Assembly: GCA_034506395.1 (NCBI GenBank)
Contig: JAPDPQ010000029.1
Location: 1-64,000 of the forward strand
DNA length: 64,000 nucleotides
Reading direction: 5' to 3'
DNA from: a candidate division KSB1 bacterium
Lineage (GTDB): Bacteria > Zhuqueibacterota > Zhuqueibacteria > Thermofontimicrobiales > Thermofontimicrobiaceae
Of this stretch, positions 52,976-61,878 are shown piece by piece (position 1 is the first letter of the stretch; the number at the start of each line of letters is the position of its first letter). Below the pieces are notes generated by a model. That model worked only from the letters and a program-made list of their open reading frames with translations. It was not told the origin of the DNA and did no database searches. A program made the position numbers and the translations under genes.

Positions 52976-53545
52976 ATTCCAGCATTGCTTCGCGCAGGTT
53001 CATCCAAAAGCGAAGAGACAAATTTCAATTTAGCATCGCACACGCAATTGCTCTCATGCAAAAACGGCAGCAGGAAGTGAATGACACACTATGGCCCCTG
53101 GGCCAAATTCATTGCAAAGATCTAAATGATTTTTTGATTCGGAGAATCATTAGCGGATAGGAGTTCGAGTTGCCCCTATAATTTTTCGATAAAGACTTAG
53201 ATGCAGCGATGTTATCAAATGCGTAGTTCTATTGAAAGTCTTTTCTTAGAAAATAGGTCAAGCAAGTTCGTCACTAAGCAAAAATCTCTGACATCCTTCT
53301 AATTAACGGGCATGGGGCAAGTCTCATACAGCTTTCCTCAGCAGCTACTTGGGAAAATGAAAGCTTTCGACTCGGTAAATATCGTCTCGTTTTTCATATT
53401 GGAAGAAGTTTTAATGTTGCTTGAACCATTCATCATAATAGAGAGATTTTAAATAATGATTATTCTTCTTCACTGCGGCAGGCTTTGGTTCACGATTCGA
53501 GGTTGCATCTCAAGAATCATTGCAATTCCATGAATTGGGGATCAA
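52976..53545. other. 570-base gap before the Rad50-like gene
   Basis: AT-rich with no gene recognised; in particular no mre11/sbcD gene, although one often precedes a Rad50-type gene. Confidence 0.5.
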
Positions 53546-55948
53546 ATGATTATCAGAAGCATCAAGCTGAAAAATTACCGACGATTTCGAGAACTCGAGC
53601 TTGAGTTGCCCGAGAACCTTATTGGGATCGTGGGCAATAATGGAGCCGGAAAGACCACCATTGTAGAAGCGATTGGCTGGTGTCTCTATGGCAATCGCAT
53701 CCGTCGCACCGACAAACAAGACGTTCGTTCGCAATGCTGTGGTGCTGGCGAAACTTGCTCGGTGGAATTGATTTTTACCTGCGGTGATCATGAATATCGG
53801 ATTGTTCGACAGCTCAAGGGCAGAGCTGCCAATGTGGAAGCGGCACTATATCTTAATGCAGATCGAGAGCCCATTGCTGTGCAGGAACGGGGAGTGAACG
53901 ATTATGTTGAACAGCTATTAAATCTCGATTACCGATCGTTTTTTATATCTGTATTTGCGCGGCAGAAGGATTTAGCTGCAATTTCTACCCTGCAACCAGA
54001 AGATCGTCGCAAAAGCATTGCTCGGTTAATTAATATCGAAACGATCGATCGGGCAAGAAATGACATCAGGACGGATCGGTCCACAAAGGAAGCGCGACTG
54101 GCTGGAATTACCTCCAGCTTAAAAGATGAGTCAGAGTTGAAAGAGCAGGAGAAACAGCTCAAATTGAAATTGGACGCAGTCGTTCAATCTCGGGAGGAGT
54201 TGAATCAGAAGCTTCTGCACCTTCAAGAGCAAATGGACGGGTTGAAGCAGGAATTTGAAGCGCAGAACCAGATTCGGGATCAATATCAATCGATACAGGC
54301 TCGCATTGAAAAATGGAAATCTCGGCAAGCTGATTTCGAATCGCGTTTACGTCGAACCCAGCAGAATATAGAAGCGATTCAAAAGGCAAAACAGGAACTG
54401 GAATTTCTAAGGCCGCAGCTTGCCGATTATAATAAAATTCAGCGCGAAAAAGAACGTCTCGATAAGGAGAGCGTCAAATACTTTCAGCTCAAGGCCAAGG
54501 AGGAAGAACTGCAGCGGTTGGCCCAGCGCATTACTAAAGAGCAAGTTGCATTGACTCGACTCGATGAAGAATTAAAAGCGTTGGCGGGAATTGATCAGAA
54601 GGTGATTGACCAGAATAATGAGATTGCCAGACTCGAGACAGAACGAGAGAATTTGCGCAAGCAGCTATCCTCTGTGGAGGGACAAAAACTAAAAGTCAGG
54701 GAAAAAGGGGTTGAAATAAAGGAAAAACGAACGAAGATCGAAAGCCTTGGCCCAGAGAGCCCGTGTCCAGTGTGCACCCGACCCTTACATGACCACTATG
54801 ATCAGGTCCTCGCTCAATTCGACGCAGATTTGAATCGGTTACGTCAAGAGTTTCTGGCGTTGAGCGAGGATGAAAAAAAGTTAAATCAAGCGGTTGCTGA
54901 AATCAGTGAGAAGCTCAAACAGACAAATCAATTTCGAGACGGCCTGTTGCAGGCGCAGGAACAATTTCGAGAACGAGATAAACAGCGCAACCAAACCAAA
55001 GAACGGCTGGAAGATTTATTGCGAAGCCAAAAGCAACTGAAGGGAGAGGTCGCGGAAATTGGGAAGGTTGAATATAATGAAGCTGATCATCAGGAGTTAA
55101 AAAAGAAATTAAAGCTTTTGACCGAACTGCGCGATCAGGCATTGAAGTTTGAGGAACAATTGAAGCGGCTCCCTGACGAGCAGCAGGAATTACAACAAAT
55201 CACCGCTACGTTGAAGGATTTAGCAGCCGAAATCGCTCAGGAACACGAGCGGTTGTTTGCGCTAAATTTTGATGAAGCCAAATACCTTTCCCTGAAGCAA
55301 CAAGTCGAAAAACAACAGCGACTAATAGACCAGGTACGCGAACAAATCCATGAAACCGAGCAGGAAATTGTTCGAATTCAAAAGGACAATGATTATGTAA
55401 AAAATGAATTAAATACTATCCGCAGGCTTCAGCAAGAGATCGATCAATTGAAGCAAGAAATTGTGGATTTAAAATTGTTGGATCATCATTTGGGGGTGTT
55501 TCGTCAGGAACTCAGCGGACGCATTCGGCCGCTCATTGCCAATCGAGCCTCTGAGCTATTGCATCTCACGACTCAAGGCCGCTATTCGGTTTTAGAGTTG
55601 GATGACGACTACAATATCTATTTATATGATCAAGCCAACCGCTTTCCACTTGCGCGCTTCTCAGGAGGTGAACAGGATTTAGCTAATCTCTGCCTTAGAA
55701 TTGCCATTAGCCAGGTTGTAGCAGAACGTTCTGGCCGATCGCAGATCAATTTCATCGTCCTTGACGAGATTTTCGGATCCCAGGACGAGCAACGAAAGGA
55801 TCTGATCCTCAATGCACTGCAACACCTCTCGTCTCAATTCCGACAAATCTTTATCATTTCCCATGTGGAGGGGATAAAAGATGCTCTGCCAGTCATCATT
55901 TCCGTCGAAGAAAAATCGCTCGACGAAAGCGTGGCAAAGCTACTATAA
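53546..55948 (+). CDS. Rad50/SbcC-like SMC ATPase
   Basis: An 800-residue DNA-repair ATPase. Walker A is 'GNNGAGKTT' (30-38). A long coiled coil with many Glu, Gln and Lys runs about 170-660, interrupted by the zinc hook 'CPVC' (Cys407-Cys410). The ABC signature 'FSGGEQDLANLCLRIA' starts at Phe705, and Walker B 'FIVLDEIFG' has Asp740-Glu741. This is the Rad50/SbcC plan, but at 800 residues it is shorter than SbcC (about 1,000). It would process DNA ends with an Mre11/SbcD nuclease, which is not in the window. Confidence 0.9.
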   Translation: MIIRSIKLKNYRRFRELELELPENLIGIVGNNGAGKTTIVEAIGWCLYGNRIRRTDKQDVRSQCCGAGETCSVELIFTCGDHEYRIVRQLKGRAANVEAALYLNADREPIAVQERGVNDYVEQLLNLDYRSFFISVFARQKDLAAISTLQPEDRRKSIARLINIETIDRARNDIRTDRSTKEARLAGITSSLKDESELKEQEKQLKLKLDAVVQSREELNQKLLHLQEQMDGLKQEFEAQNQIRDQYQSIQARIEKWKSRQADFESRLRRTQQNIEAIQKAKQELEFLRPQLADYNKIQREKERLDKESVKYFQLKAKEEELQRLAQRITKEQVALTRLDEELKALAGIDQKVIDQNNEIARLETERENLRKQLSSVEGQKLKVREKGVEIKEKRTKIESLGPESPCPVCTRPLHDHYDQVLAQFDADLNRLRQEFLALSEDEKKLNQAVAEISEKLKQTNQFRDGLLQAQEQFRERDKQRNQTKERLEDLLRSQKQLKGEVAEIGKVEYNEADHQELKKKLKLLTELRDQALKFEEQLKRLPDEQQELQQITATLKDLAAEIAQEHERLFALNFDEAKYLSLKQQVEKQQRLIDQVREQIHETEQEIVRIQKDNDYVKNELNTIRRLQQEIDQLKQEIVDLKLLDHHLGVFRQELSGRIRPLIANRASELLHLTTQGRYSVLELDDDYNIYLYDQANRFPLARFSGGEQDLANLCLRIAISQVVAERSGRSQINFIVLDEIFGSQDEQRKDLILNALQHLSSQFRQIFIISHVEGIKDALPVIISVEEKSLDESVAKLL

Positions 55949-56036
55949 TAAATTCATAAAATGGATAATTGCTGGAAGCGCAATCTAAAAATTAGGGAGT
56001 GGTTGTGACTGAATAAAGCCGTGGGGTTGCAGATCT

Positions 56037-56372
56037 ATGGGACAAAAGAATGATAATATCAAGCCCTCTGATAAGCCAGAAGAATTGGATGAAGCACTTC
56101 CAGAGTCTATCGAGGTGACAGATGTGTTGGATCTCCATGGCTTTTTTCCAGAGCAAGTGCCAGAAATCGTTATCGATTTCATTCAGAATGCATTGGAGTT
56201 GCAACTTTATCGTCTTCGGATCATCCACGGGAAAGGGAAAAGCCGCTTAAAGTGGGAGGTCTATCAAATCTTGAAACAACACCCGCAAGTTGCATGGTTC
56301 GGGGATGCACCACCCGAGATCGGCGGTTGGGGGGCGACGATTGTTGAACTAAAACCACCATCTGCTAAATAA
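56037..56372 (+). CDS. Smr-domain protein
   Basis: A 111-residue protein that is almost only an Smr domain, the putative nuclease/nucleic-acid-binding module of MutS2. It shows 'VLDLHGFFPEQVPEIVIDFI', the 'RIIHGKGKSRLK' motif and 'FGDAPPEIGGWGATIVEL'. The first 30 residues are acidic and disordered. It follows the Rad50-like gene by 88 bases, which suggests shared use in DNA or RNA processing. Confidence 0.88.
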   Translation: MGQKNDNIKPSDKPEELDEALPESIEVTDVLDLHGFFPEQVPEIVIDFIQNALELQLYRLRIIHGKGKSRLKWEVYQILKQHPQVAWFGDAPPEIGGWGATIVELKPPSAK

Positions 56373-56610
56373 ACGGTGCAACTCGATTCAACTGTACCGA
56401 TCCAATTCATTCCATTTCACCTTTAGGTCACTCAGCGGTAGCAAACCGTTTCATCCTCATTCTTCTATCAGAAATATTTTCAAACCACTGTTCGATTAAT
56501 ATTATTTATTTGTTTGAGCACTCTACCGGAATAGAGTTTGCTTTCCAAATCGACATTCATTTTTCGGGATTCAATTGCTGTTCGAAACGAAAAGCGAAGA
56601 GGTAGGTGCG

Positions 56611-56880
56611 ATGTGCATGATATTGGATCATGAACTGCTAACAGTGAAGCAAGCACAGCGGTTATTAAATGTCGATCGATGCACTATAAATGAGCTGATC
56701 TCATCAGGAAAATTGAGGACAATTCGAACTGGATCTCAATTAAAAGTTGAAGGCAAAAGCGTAAATGAATTGCTCTCTGCAACTGATCGTTTCGATCGGT
56801 CATTCCAGCATGGGGAGGGTCCCATTTTGCTTCAGAAGGTATCCCCGCAGGAGCTGGCAATGATTTCCGATTGGACCTGA
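56611..56880 (+). CDS. Excisionase-family DNA-binding protein
   Basis: An 89-residue protein with 'LLTVKQAQRLLNVDRCTINELISSGKLRTIRTGSQLKVEGKSVNELL', a MerR-like/excisionase helix-turn-helix (HTH_17 type). These are found in mobile elements but also as stand-alone regulators; no integrase is near. ATG 56611 has AGAGGT upstream; TTG 56575 is an alternative. Confidence 0.8.
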   Translation: MCMILDHELLTVKQAQRLLNVDRCTINELISSGKLRTIRTGSQLKVEGKSVNELLSATDRFDRSFQHGEGPILLQKVSPQELAMISDWT

Positions 56881-57808
56881 TGCTTCCGATATTAAAAAAT
56901 TGATGATCCCATTGTCTATGAAGATATTGCGTTCGTCCTGAAAAGTTAAAAAGACCACATAAGGGACACAGAGATTTTTTAAGCGCTCAGAAAGAACAAT
57001 CCAATTACAAAATTGGAGATTCGATTTCTGGCATTACAAAAAATAGACCTGAAGCTTCCCTCAGCGATGAATCTCATCAATATCATTAGTCTGATTGTTT
57101 TAAAGCTGCTTTTTGAGTCCTAAACAAAATTCGACAAATCCAAAGTTCAGTCCAACCGCTTCGGCTAAACTAAGATAGCCACTTCCGCATGCGCATCTGA
57201 ATGTTTTGTTTGCTATGGAGTTGGTTGGGCTTTGCCAAGCAATGTTTGAACCCAATGAATTTGGACCTTCCAAGCCCGATTCTCAGAAATTATCATTACG
57301 ATTTTTTCAATCTGGATTTTGGAGCTGGAATCAAATAGATTTGCAATTGTTAGGATTCAGCCTTGAAGGATCGCATACATGGTTAAGGGATAATCGAAAA
57401 AGTCCCTTTGTTGAAAGTGGCGCAAAGAGAGCGATGGGATATTAATCCTATCCAGCACCCGTTTTTGGCGCTAAACTGACCGAAAGAATGGGTAAAGATT
57501 GTCATTGTGACCATCCGCCGATTGGCCGTCATCGTCAACTTCAATTTAAGCTCGAAATTTGCTAAAACCGTTGAAACGGTCATCGAAAGCGATACGAGTT
57601 TTTCATCCACGCCCGAGTTATTCGACCGTTTATGACCAATAAATCAAAGCTGCAGAGCGCTTTAGCGGTCTCTGAAGAGAAAATATCCGATATGGCCGCA
57701 AATAGCCAGTCGGCGGATCGGTCAGAATGACATTTTTCTTTTCATTTGACCCGTGTATCTGAGTGGACGGAATTATGTTTTGGAAAAAGCGTCCAATAAA
57801 GAGCGCTT
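56881..57808. other. 928-base gap without a recognised gene
   Basis: Lies between the excisionase-like gene and cysC (convergent). A 79-residue open stretch (57206-57445) has no start signal or homology visible. No repeat recognised; it may be eroded sequence. Confidence 0.45.
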
Positions 57809-58420
57809 TTAACTCGGAATAATTTCCTTCTCTTCCAAATATTGGATCACGACGTTGGCGCATTCTTCCACAGTCATTTTGCTCGTGTCCAGATGAAGCT
57901 CTGGATGTTCTGGAGGTTCATAGGGTGCCGAAATTCCTGTGAATTCTGGAATCTGGCCAGCGCGAGCTTTTTTATACAAACCTTTGGGATCCCGTTCCTC
58001 TAAAACGCTGAGCGGTGCATCGACAAAGACCTCAATGAAGCGTCCTGGTTCGTGCAATTTCCGCGCCTTATCGCGATCAGCTCGATAGGGGGAAATAAAA
58101 GCTGTCATGGTGATAATACCCGCATCAGCGAACAATTTGCCAACTTCGCCAATCCTTCGAATATTTTCTTCCCGATCTTCTGGAGAAAATCCCAGATTTT
58201 TGTTCAAACCGTGGCGAATATTATCACCGTCCAAAACATAGGTCAAAATACCTCGGTCATATAATTTTTCTTCCACCGTGTGGGCGATCGTTGATTTGCC
58301 AGAGGCGGAAAGGCCCGTAAACCAGATCACTACGCCCTTTTGTTTTAACAATTTCTCGCGATCTTCCCTGGTTACCATGCTGTGATGCCAGGTGATATTT
58401 GTTGCTTTTTGTTCCGTCAT
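57809..58420 (-). CDS. cysC: Adenylylsulfate kinase
   Basis: Phosphorylates APS to PAPS. The 203-residue protein has the P-loop 'WFTGLSASGKSTIAH', 'YVLDGDNIRHGLNKNLGFSPEDR' (APS-binding), 'TMTAFISPYRADRDKAR', and 'DAPLSVLEERDPKGLYKKARAG', all standard. It is the last gene of a minus-strand group with sat and an SLC13 transporter. Its presence suggests assimilatory or sulfation use of sulfate rather than dissimilation. Confidence 0.96.
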   Translation of the reverse strand: MTEQKATNITWHHSMVTREDREKLLKQKGVVIWFTGLSASGKSTIAHTVEEKLYDRGILTYVLDGDNIRHGLNKNLGFSPEDREENIRRIGEVGKLFADAGIITMTAFISPYRADRDKARKLHEPGRFIEVFVDAPLSVLEERDPKGLYKKARAGQIPEFTGISAPYEPPEHPELHLDTSKMTVEECANVVIQYLEEKEIIPS

Positions 58421-58487
58421 TAACTATTCCCTTCGATTTTCAGACCATGTTTTCTATTCGATTTATTCAGCTATTCATTATAGTCAA

Positions 58488-59663
58488 CTAATGTCCATTG
58501 ATACTTCTATAATATTCCATTAAAATATTGATCACTTCGGGCCGACTGAATTCTTTAGCCGGGCGTTGGCCGCTGGCCAACATTTCCCGCAATTTTGTCC
58601 CGCTAATTAGCAAACGATCTCCTGGCGTGTGCGGACAGGTCTTCATCGAGGCCATGCCTTCACACTTATAGCACCAAAAGGTCCAATCAATATTGAGCGG
58701 CTTGATAGCTAATTTGCCATCATCAATCTCCTGGAAAATTTTTTGTGCATCGAACGGCCCATAATACTTGCCCACGCCCGCATGATCGCGTCCGATAATC
58801 AGATGGCTACAGCCGAAATTTTGGCGGAAAATAGCATGAAGCACGGCTTCGCGAGGACCAGCGTAGCGCATTTCCATTGGATAAACCTTGCAAATCACGC
58901 GTTCTCGCGGGTAGTAATTTTCAAGGAGAACCTCATAACACTTCATCCGAACGTCGGCTGGGATGTCGTCGTCTTTCAATTTGCCCACGAGAGGATGAAT
59001 TAAGATGCCATCACTTACTTCAAGGGCGATTTTTGTGACATATTCATGAGAGCGATGAATGGGGTTTCGGGTTTGAAAGGCGGCAACTTTTTCCCAACCT
59101 AATTGCGCAAAAATTGCGCGCGTCTCAGCCGGGCGCGCATAATAACTACCGAAGCGCTCGGGATATCCGCCTTCGCTCAGCACTTTCACTGGGCCAGCCA
59201 AATACACTTCAGGCTGAGCATAAATTTTTGCTACACCCGGATGCGCAGCATCCGTTGTGCGGAACACCTGGCTGGCTTCGAATTCCTTGTCATAACCGTA
59301 TTTCTCTTCAACCCTCATGATTCCCATTAGCTCGCTCGATTCATCATCAACCAGAGCAATCTCTTCATTGACCTTAATAGCGTCAGCCTGTGCTTTAGTG
59401 ACCGCAAGTGTAATTGGAATGGGCCATAAAATACCATTTGCCAATTGCATCGATTTGACGACACTCACATAATCGTCATGTCTGATAAAGCCGTCCAGGG
59501 GACTGAACGCCCCAATCCCAAGCATGATCAAGTCCGAAGTTTCTCGTGAGCTCATGCGAACCTGCTGAAGCGATCTTGCTCGGTGAGATTCTTCAGCTTT
59601 TTGTTCTGAGCTCACCAGTAGGGGTTTTAATTTACCGCCATGGGGCGGCACTAAGTTGTTCAT
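58488..59663 (-). CDS. sat: Sulfate adenylyltransferase (ATP sulfurylase)
   Basis: Activates sulfate with ATP to APS. The 391-residue homo-oligomeric form has '[13 protein letters not shown]' (catalytic QxRNPxHxxH motif), '[12 protein letters not shown]', '[21 protein letters not shown]' and '[12 protein letters not shown]'. The cysC gene starts 67 bases after its stop and the transporter gene ends 52 bases before its start, so an operon is likely. Confidence 0.96.
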   Translation of the reverse strand: MNNLVPPHGGKLKPLLVSSEQKAEESHRARSLQQVRMSSRETSDLIMLGIGAFSPLDGFIRHDDYVSVVKSMQLANGILWPIPITLAVTKAQADAIKVNEEIALVDDESSELMGIMRVEEKYGYDKEFEASQVFRTTDAAHPGVAKIYAQPEVYLAGPVKVLSEGGYPERFGSYYARPAETRAIFAQLGWEKVAAFQTRNPIHRSHEYVTKIALEVSDGILIHPLVGKLKDDDIPADVRMKCYEVLLENYYPRERVICKVYPMEMRYAGPREAVLHAIFRQNFGCSHLIIGRDHAGVGKYYGPFDAQKIFQEIDDGKLAIKPLNIDWTFWCYKCEGMASMKTCPHTPGDRLLISGTKLREMLASGQRPAKEFSRPEVINILMEYYRSINGH

Positions 59664-59715
59664 TTCATAACTCCTTTGTTGTTTATTCGTGATGTCAAGC
59701 CAATTAGGTCAGAAA

Positions 59716-61494
59716 TCAAAAATACCAGAAATAAATCATGAGAATAGCAATCACGCCGATTAGAATATTCATCGGGATGCCGATTTTCAAAAAGTCGCTA
59801 AATTTGTATCCCCCAGGGCCATAAACCATTAAATTCGTCTGATAACCGATCGGGGTAGCGAAACTGGCTGATGCGCCAATGGCTACGGCAAGGGCAAAGG
59901 GCCGCGGGTCCAGCCCTGCTTGATCGGCTGCTGCGAACCCGATAGGGAAAACCAGCGCCGCTGCCGCATTATTGGTAATGATCTCAGTGTAAAAACTGGT
60001 CATGAAATAAACCCCAGCTAAGATGCCCAAAGGACCCAACGAGCCGATTAAAAGGATCAGTTTTTCTGCCAAAAACTTAGCAACCCCTGAATTCTCGAGC
60101 GCATGGGAGATGCCAAAGGCCGAAGCGATAATCAAAAGCACATTCAATTGCACGCTTTTTTGGGCATCGACTAATGAAATGCATTTAAACAAGATGAGAG
60201 CAACGGCTATTATAGCTGTGGTGATGACGATCGGGATAATTTCTAACGCCATCATTAAGATCATAACTACAAACAGTGAGGCTGAAAAATAAGCGTAACG
60301 CTTCGGTTTCGAGGGGATATTCTCTGCTTCAGAGACCAGATTGAACTCATTTGAATTGTACCATTTTTTAAGAAAATCATGACGTGCCAGGATCAGAAGT
60401 GTATCCCCGGGACGCAAGATGATATCACCGATTTTTTTACGAATCCGCTCCCCATTCCGGTGAATCGCGATGATCACCGCCTGATATCGGCTTCGGAAAT
60501 TGCTCTCCCGAACATTGACGCCCTTCAGAGGGGAACTGGGAGAAATAACAACTTCAAAAGCTTTTAATTCATCGGAATCATAATTCTTAAGATCGAACTT
60601 TGTATCTTTGAGCAAAGATAGTCCTGGTGTCCTTTGCAGTTCGATGATGGTGGCTGGCAACCCGATGAAGAATAACCGATCGCCTAACTGAATCACTTCA
60701 TCTGGTCCAACTGGGGCTAAGATCTGACCCTGCCGTTCGATTTGGAACAAGAATAGTCCTCTTAAGTGGCGGAGTCCAGCCTCCTCAATTGAACGGCCGA
60801 TATGTTGAAAATTCGGTTCGACTTTTAGCTCAACTACATACTCGCGTGTGTTTTCCCCGAACTCTACGATAGGTTCCTTTCGATCTGGGAGAAGGCGGTG
60901 TCCTAATAATGCTATATATAGCAATCCGAATATTGCTGCTGGGAGACTGATTTTCGTTAATTCAAAAAATGACATACCCTCCATGTTGTTATCGATCATC
61001 AGGCCATGAACGACGAGGTTGGTGCTTGTTCCGATCAAGGTACACATGCCACCCAAAATGGTTGCATAGGAAAGCGGGATTAAAAATTTTGAAATGGCAT
61101 AGTCGTTTTTCTTTGCCCAGGAATGGATGGTGGGAATGAGCATCGCCACAATCGGAGTATTGTTGAAAAATGCTGAGATGGAAGCGACAGGGAATAGAAA
61201 ACGCAACAGTTTACTGGTTATACCCTGCTGGTTTTTTCCAAGCAGGAAATTCCCTATTCTGTTGAGAGTGCCAGTTTGTTTGAGCGCCTCGGCGACAATA
61301 AACAAAAATCCTACTGTCAGCATCCCGCTGTTCGAAAACCCAGTAAATGCTTCTTTCGGAGTAATAATCTTGCCGAGAACTAATAATAGCAAGGCTGAAA
61401 AAATAACCAATTCAGCTTCAATCAGCTCCTTGACTAATAATATGGTCATCCCCATAAGAATGGCGATGGTATACCAGAATGAAAAATCAATCAT
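59716..61494 (-). CDS. SLC13/DASS-type transporter with two RCK_C domains
   Basis: A 592-residue permease with about 11 membrane helices and, in the central cytoplasmic loop (about 215-385), two TrkA-C/RCK_C regulatory domains ('EFGENTREYVVELKVEPNFQ', 'ISPSSPLKGVNVRESNFRSRY' in part). Family motifs include 'GTSTNLVVHGLMIDNN' and 'ATPIGYQTNLMVYGPGGYKF'. Relatives of this layout carry sulfate or dicarboxylates; the downstream sat and cysC genes point to sulfate. First gene of the minus-strand operon. Confidence 0.85.
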   Translation of the reverse strand: MIDFSFWYTIAILMGMTILLVKELIEAELVIFSALLLLVLGKIITPKEAFTGFSNSGMLTVGFLFIVAEALKQTGTLNRIGNFLLGKNQQGITSKLLRFLFPVASISAFFNNTPIVAMLIPTIHSWAKKNDYAISKFLIPLSYATILGGMCTLIGTSTNLVVHGLMIDNNMEGMSFFELTKISLPAAIFGLLYIALLGHRLLPDRKEPIVEFGENTREYVVELKVEPNFQHIGRSIEEAGLRHLRGLFLFQIERQGQILAPVGPDEVIQLGDRLFFIGLPATIIELQRTPGLSLLKDTKFDLKNYDSDELKAFEVVISPSSPLKGVNVRESNFRSRYQAVIIAIHRNGERIRKKIGDIILRPGDTLLILARHDFLKKWYNSNEFNLVSEAENIPSKPKRYAYFSASLFVVMILMMALEIIPIVITTAIIAVALILFKCISLVDAQKSVQLNVLLIIASAFGISHALENSGVAKFLAEKLILLIGSLGPLGILAGVYFMTSFYTEIITNNAAAALVFPIGFAAADQAGLDPRPFALAVAIGASASFATPIGYQTNLMVYGPGGYKFSDFLKIGIPMNILIGVIAILMIYFWYF

Positions 61495-61878
61495 AATTGA
61501 ATGATCCAGCCACTTCCACCCATTGGGTCACCAAACCATTGTGAAAGATTTGCACACCTAACACATGGTTAGTTACCGATTTGCACACTTATTGAATTCG
61601 TTAAGCCTGTCACTATTGCATCATATACTTTCAAAGGATCGGATATGCAGAATTGCGGTACCGATCCCATTGCCCTTTGCTGGGCGCGGCAACAATGATT
61701 TCGCACAAGATATTAAATGATATCATGCTTGTTCGCGCAAGCTAATTCCACTGAAAATTGACTCATAACTTAAATTAATTTTGCAATGGCATAAAACTTG
61801 CAAAAATTTAGGTCAAATAATCCTGTGGACCTCACGAGACTTAAGTACACGAATCATTTTTAACTAACGGAGGTTGAT
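61495..61878. other. Divergent intergenic region
   Basis: 384 bases between the starts of the SLC13 gene (minus) and the secreted-protein gene (plus); promoters for both are expected, but no clear hexamer pair or palindrome was recognised. Confidence 0.45.

Noticed and set aside
56611-56880. Excisionase as proof of a prophage or integrative element
   Set aside because: No integrase, phage or conjugation gene is near; such HTH proteins also occur as lone regulators.
57206-57445. 79-residue open frame
   Set aside because: No start signal and no protein-like pattern; left as intergenic.
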